From positions 248,001-312,000 of the forward strand of contig NZ_JAJMPA010000002.1 in assembly GCF_020991475.1 (NCBI RefSeq): 64,000 bases of DNA, read 5' to 3'. The notes beneath the pieces were generated by a model that was not told the DNA's origin, did no database searches, and saw nothing but the letters and a program-made list of their open reading frames with translations. The first letter of the stretch is position 1. The number at the start of each line of letters is the position of its first letter. This DNA is from Pedobacter sp. MC2016-14 (lineage in GTDB: Bacteria > Bacteroidota > Bacteroidia > Sphingobacteriales > Sphingobacteriaceae). Positions 63,285 to 64,000 of this stretch are shown piece by piece. Position numbers and translations under genes: made by a program.

Positions 63285-64000
63285 TTACCAGTCCTTAACA
63301 ATTCTTGCTTTAGTCCCTTTTGCCTTCTTATTTTTGAGTTTGTCCTGTGTGTTTTTTTCCTCATTGTTTAAGGCTTGCAACATGCGCTCGGCATCTTCCT
63401 TTGATAATTTGTCAGGTTGCGGCTGCTGTCCTTTTTGATCTTTATTCTGTTGATCTTTGTCCTTGCCGTCTTTGTCCTTTTTGTCTTTATTCTTATCGTC
63501 CTTATCCTTTTGCTCCTGGTTCTTATTGTCCTTGCTCTTATCGTCCTTGTTTTTGTCCTTGTTCTTTTCGTTTTTCTTATCCTGCTGTTGCTGCTGTTTC
63601 AGCTTTTCCATGGCATAAGCAAGGTTGTACCTGGTTTGCTCATCTTTTGGGTTGTTCATCAAAGATTTCTTATAAGCATCTACGCTTTCCTGTAGCTTTT
63701 TATCTTCCAGCAGGGCATTTCCAAGGTTATGATAGGCTTTGGCTTTTACATCAGGACGAGTAGCCGATTCGGCAAGTTCCGTAAACTTCTGTGCTGCATC
63801 TTTAAAGTTTTTCTGTTTGTATAAGGCATCTCCAAGGTTAAAATTGCCTTCCAGCGATTGGCTCGCTTTCGTTACAGACTTTCGGTAGCTGGCTTCAGCT
63901 TCCTTATATTTCTGTTCCTTGTACAGCTGGTTCCCTTTATGAATATCTCCCTTTTCTTTTTGTGCTAAGAGTATGCCGGCATGCAGCAGCAAAGCCGCAA
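63285..64000 (-). CDS. BatC-like TPR protein, 5'-truncated by window edge
   Basis: At least 238 residues. The frame stays open to base 64000; the visible N-terminal AALLLHAGILLAQ is the end of a signal peptide, so the start is just outside. Four TPR-like repeats (GNQLYKEQKYKEAEASYRKSV, GNFNLGDALYKQKNFKDAAQKF, KAYHNLGNALLEDKKLQESVDAYKKSL, TRYNLAYAMEKL) are followed by a low-complexity stretch of about 60 residues made of Lys, Asp, Asn and Gln, then a short basic tail (KARIVKDW). BatC of the Bacteroides aerotolerance operon is the closest match by repeats and position before batD. Confidence 0.87.
   Translation of the reverse strand, partial: AALLLHAGILLAQKEKGDIHKGNQLYKEQKYKEAEASYRKSVTKASQSLEGNFNLGDALYKQKNFKDAAQKFTELAESATRPDVKAKAYHNLGNALLEDKKLQESVDAYKKSLMNNPKDEQTRYNLAYAMEKLKQQQQQDKKNEKNKDKNKDDKSKDNKNQEQKDKDDKNKDKKDKDGKDKDQQNKDQKGQQPQPDKLSKEDAERMLQALNNEEKNTQDKLKNKKAKGTKARIVKDW

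Noticed and set aside
1-64000. tRNA, rRNA, prophage, insertion sequence, replication origin
   Set aside because: Read for on both strands; nothing with the needed structure or genes was seen. Small RNAs cannot be excluded by eye.

Overview
The window looks like a chromosome segment of a Bacteroidota bacterium of the family Sphingobacteriaceae, most likely Pedobacter or a close relative. This rests on gene content (DUF6266, DUF2911, DUF5686, BatC/BatD, a fused CcoNO oxidase subunit, GH88 and GH28 enzymes, several Uma2 nucleases) and on -7 promoter elements of the Bacteroidota form TAnnTTTG in place of sigma70-type boxes. The assignment is by inspection, not by database search. No rRNA, tRNA, CRISPR array, insertion sequence or prophage was seen. 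Both edges cut genes: an M16 peptidase at the left and a BatC-like TPR protein at the right.

Layout. 1-9.7 kb: M16 peptidase, a convergent TspO-like membrane protein, then a probable operon DoxX / LEA-like lipoprotein / PIG-L deacetylase / 43-residue membrane protein / sodium-solute symporter, and a DUF2911 protein. 9.8-24.7 kb: an oxygen-response island. It has a FixL-like haem-PAS histidine kinase (heme ligand and distal Arg conserved at exact spacing), a regulator fusing a FixJ-type receiver to a complete Crp/Fnr protein, hemN, a headless lactate-dehydrogenase-like protein, two unrecognised proteins, and an eight-gene cbb3 oxidase operon (ccoI-S-NO-Q-P-G-H plus a TauE/SafE-type protein). 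24.7-33.7 kb: TerC, GH88 hydrolase, and a TolC/RND/adaptor/AraC set. 33.7-37.8 kb: an accessory patch with a PIN toxin-antitoxin pair, three tandem Uma2 nuclease genes repeating at 755 bp, and a DUF6266 protein. 38-44.9 kb: a TetR-controlled tripartite RND pump with four copies of a palindromic operator. 45-64 kb: DUF5686 protein, hybrid histidine kinase, a phosphorylase-like protein lacking the cofactor lysine, FabF, two L,D-transpeptidases, a fourth Uma2, GH28, DNA ligase D, and BatD/BatC.

How the genes may work together. The strongest system-level signal is the oxygen island. Inverted repeats of the form TGA-N6-TCA lie at one fixed distance (36.5 bp from box centre to the last G of a TAnnTTTG-like element) upstream of the TIM-barrel-like gene, the three-helix membrane protein and the LDH-like/hemN pair. 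A half-site lies at the same distance before the cco operon, with a full box two helical turns further up. The REC-Crp fusion keeps the E--SR DNA-reading residues of Fnr. I infer a compact circuit: haem PAS kinase, then phosphorylated REC-Fnr fusion, then high-affinity oxidase and anaerobic haem synthesis, with FixJ and FixK collapsed into one protein. A second well-supported regulatory unit is the TetR/RND pump with its four operators.
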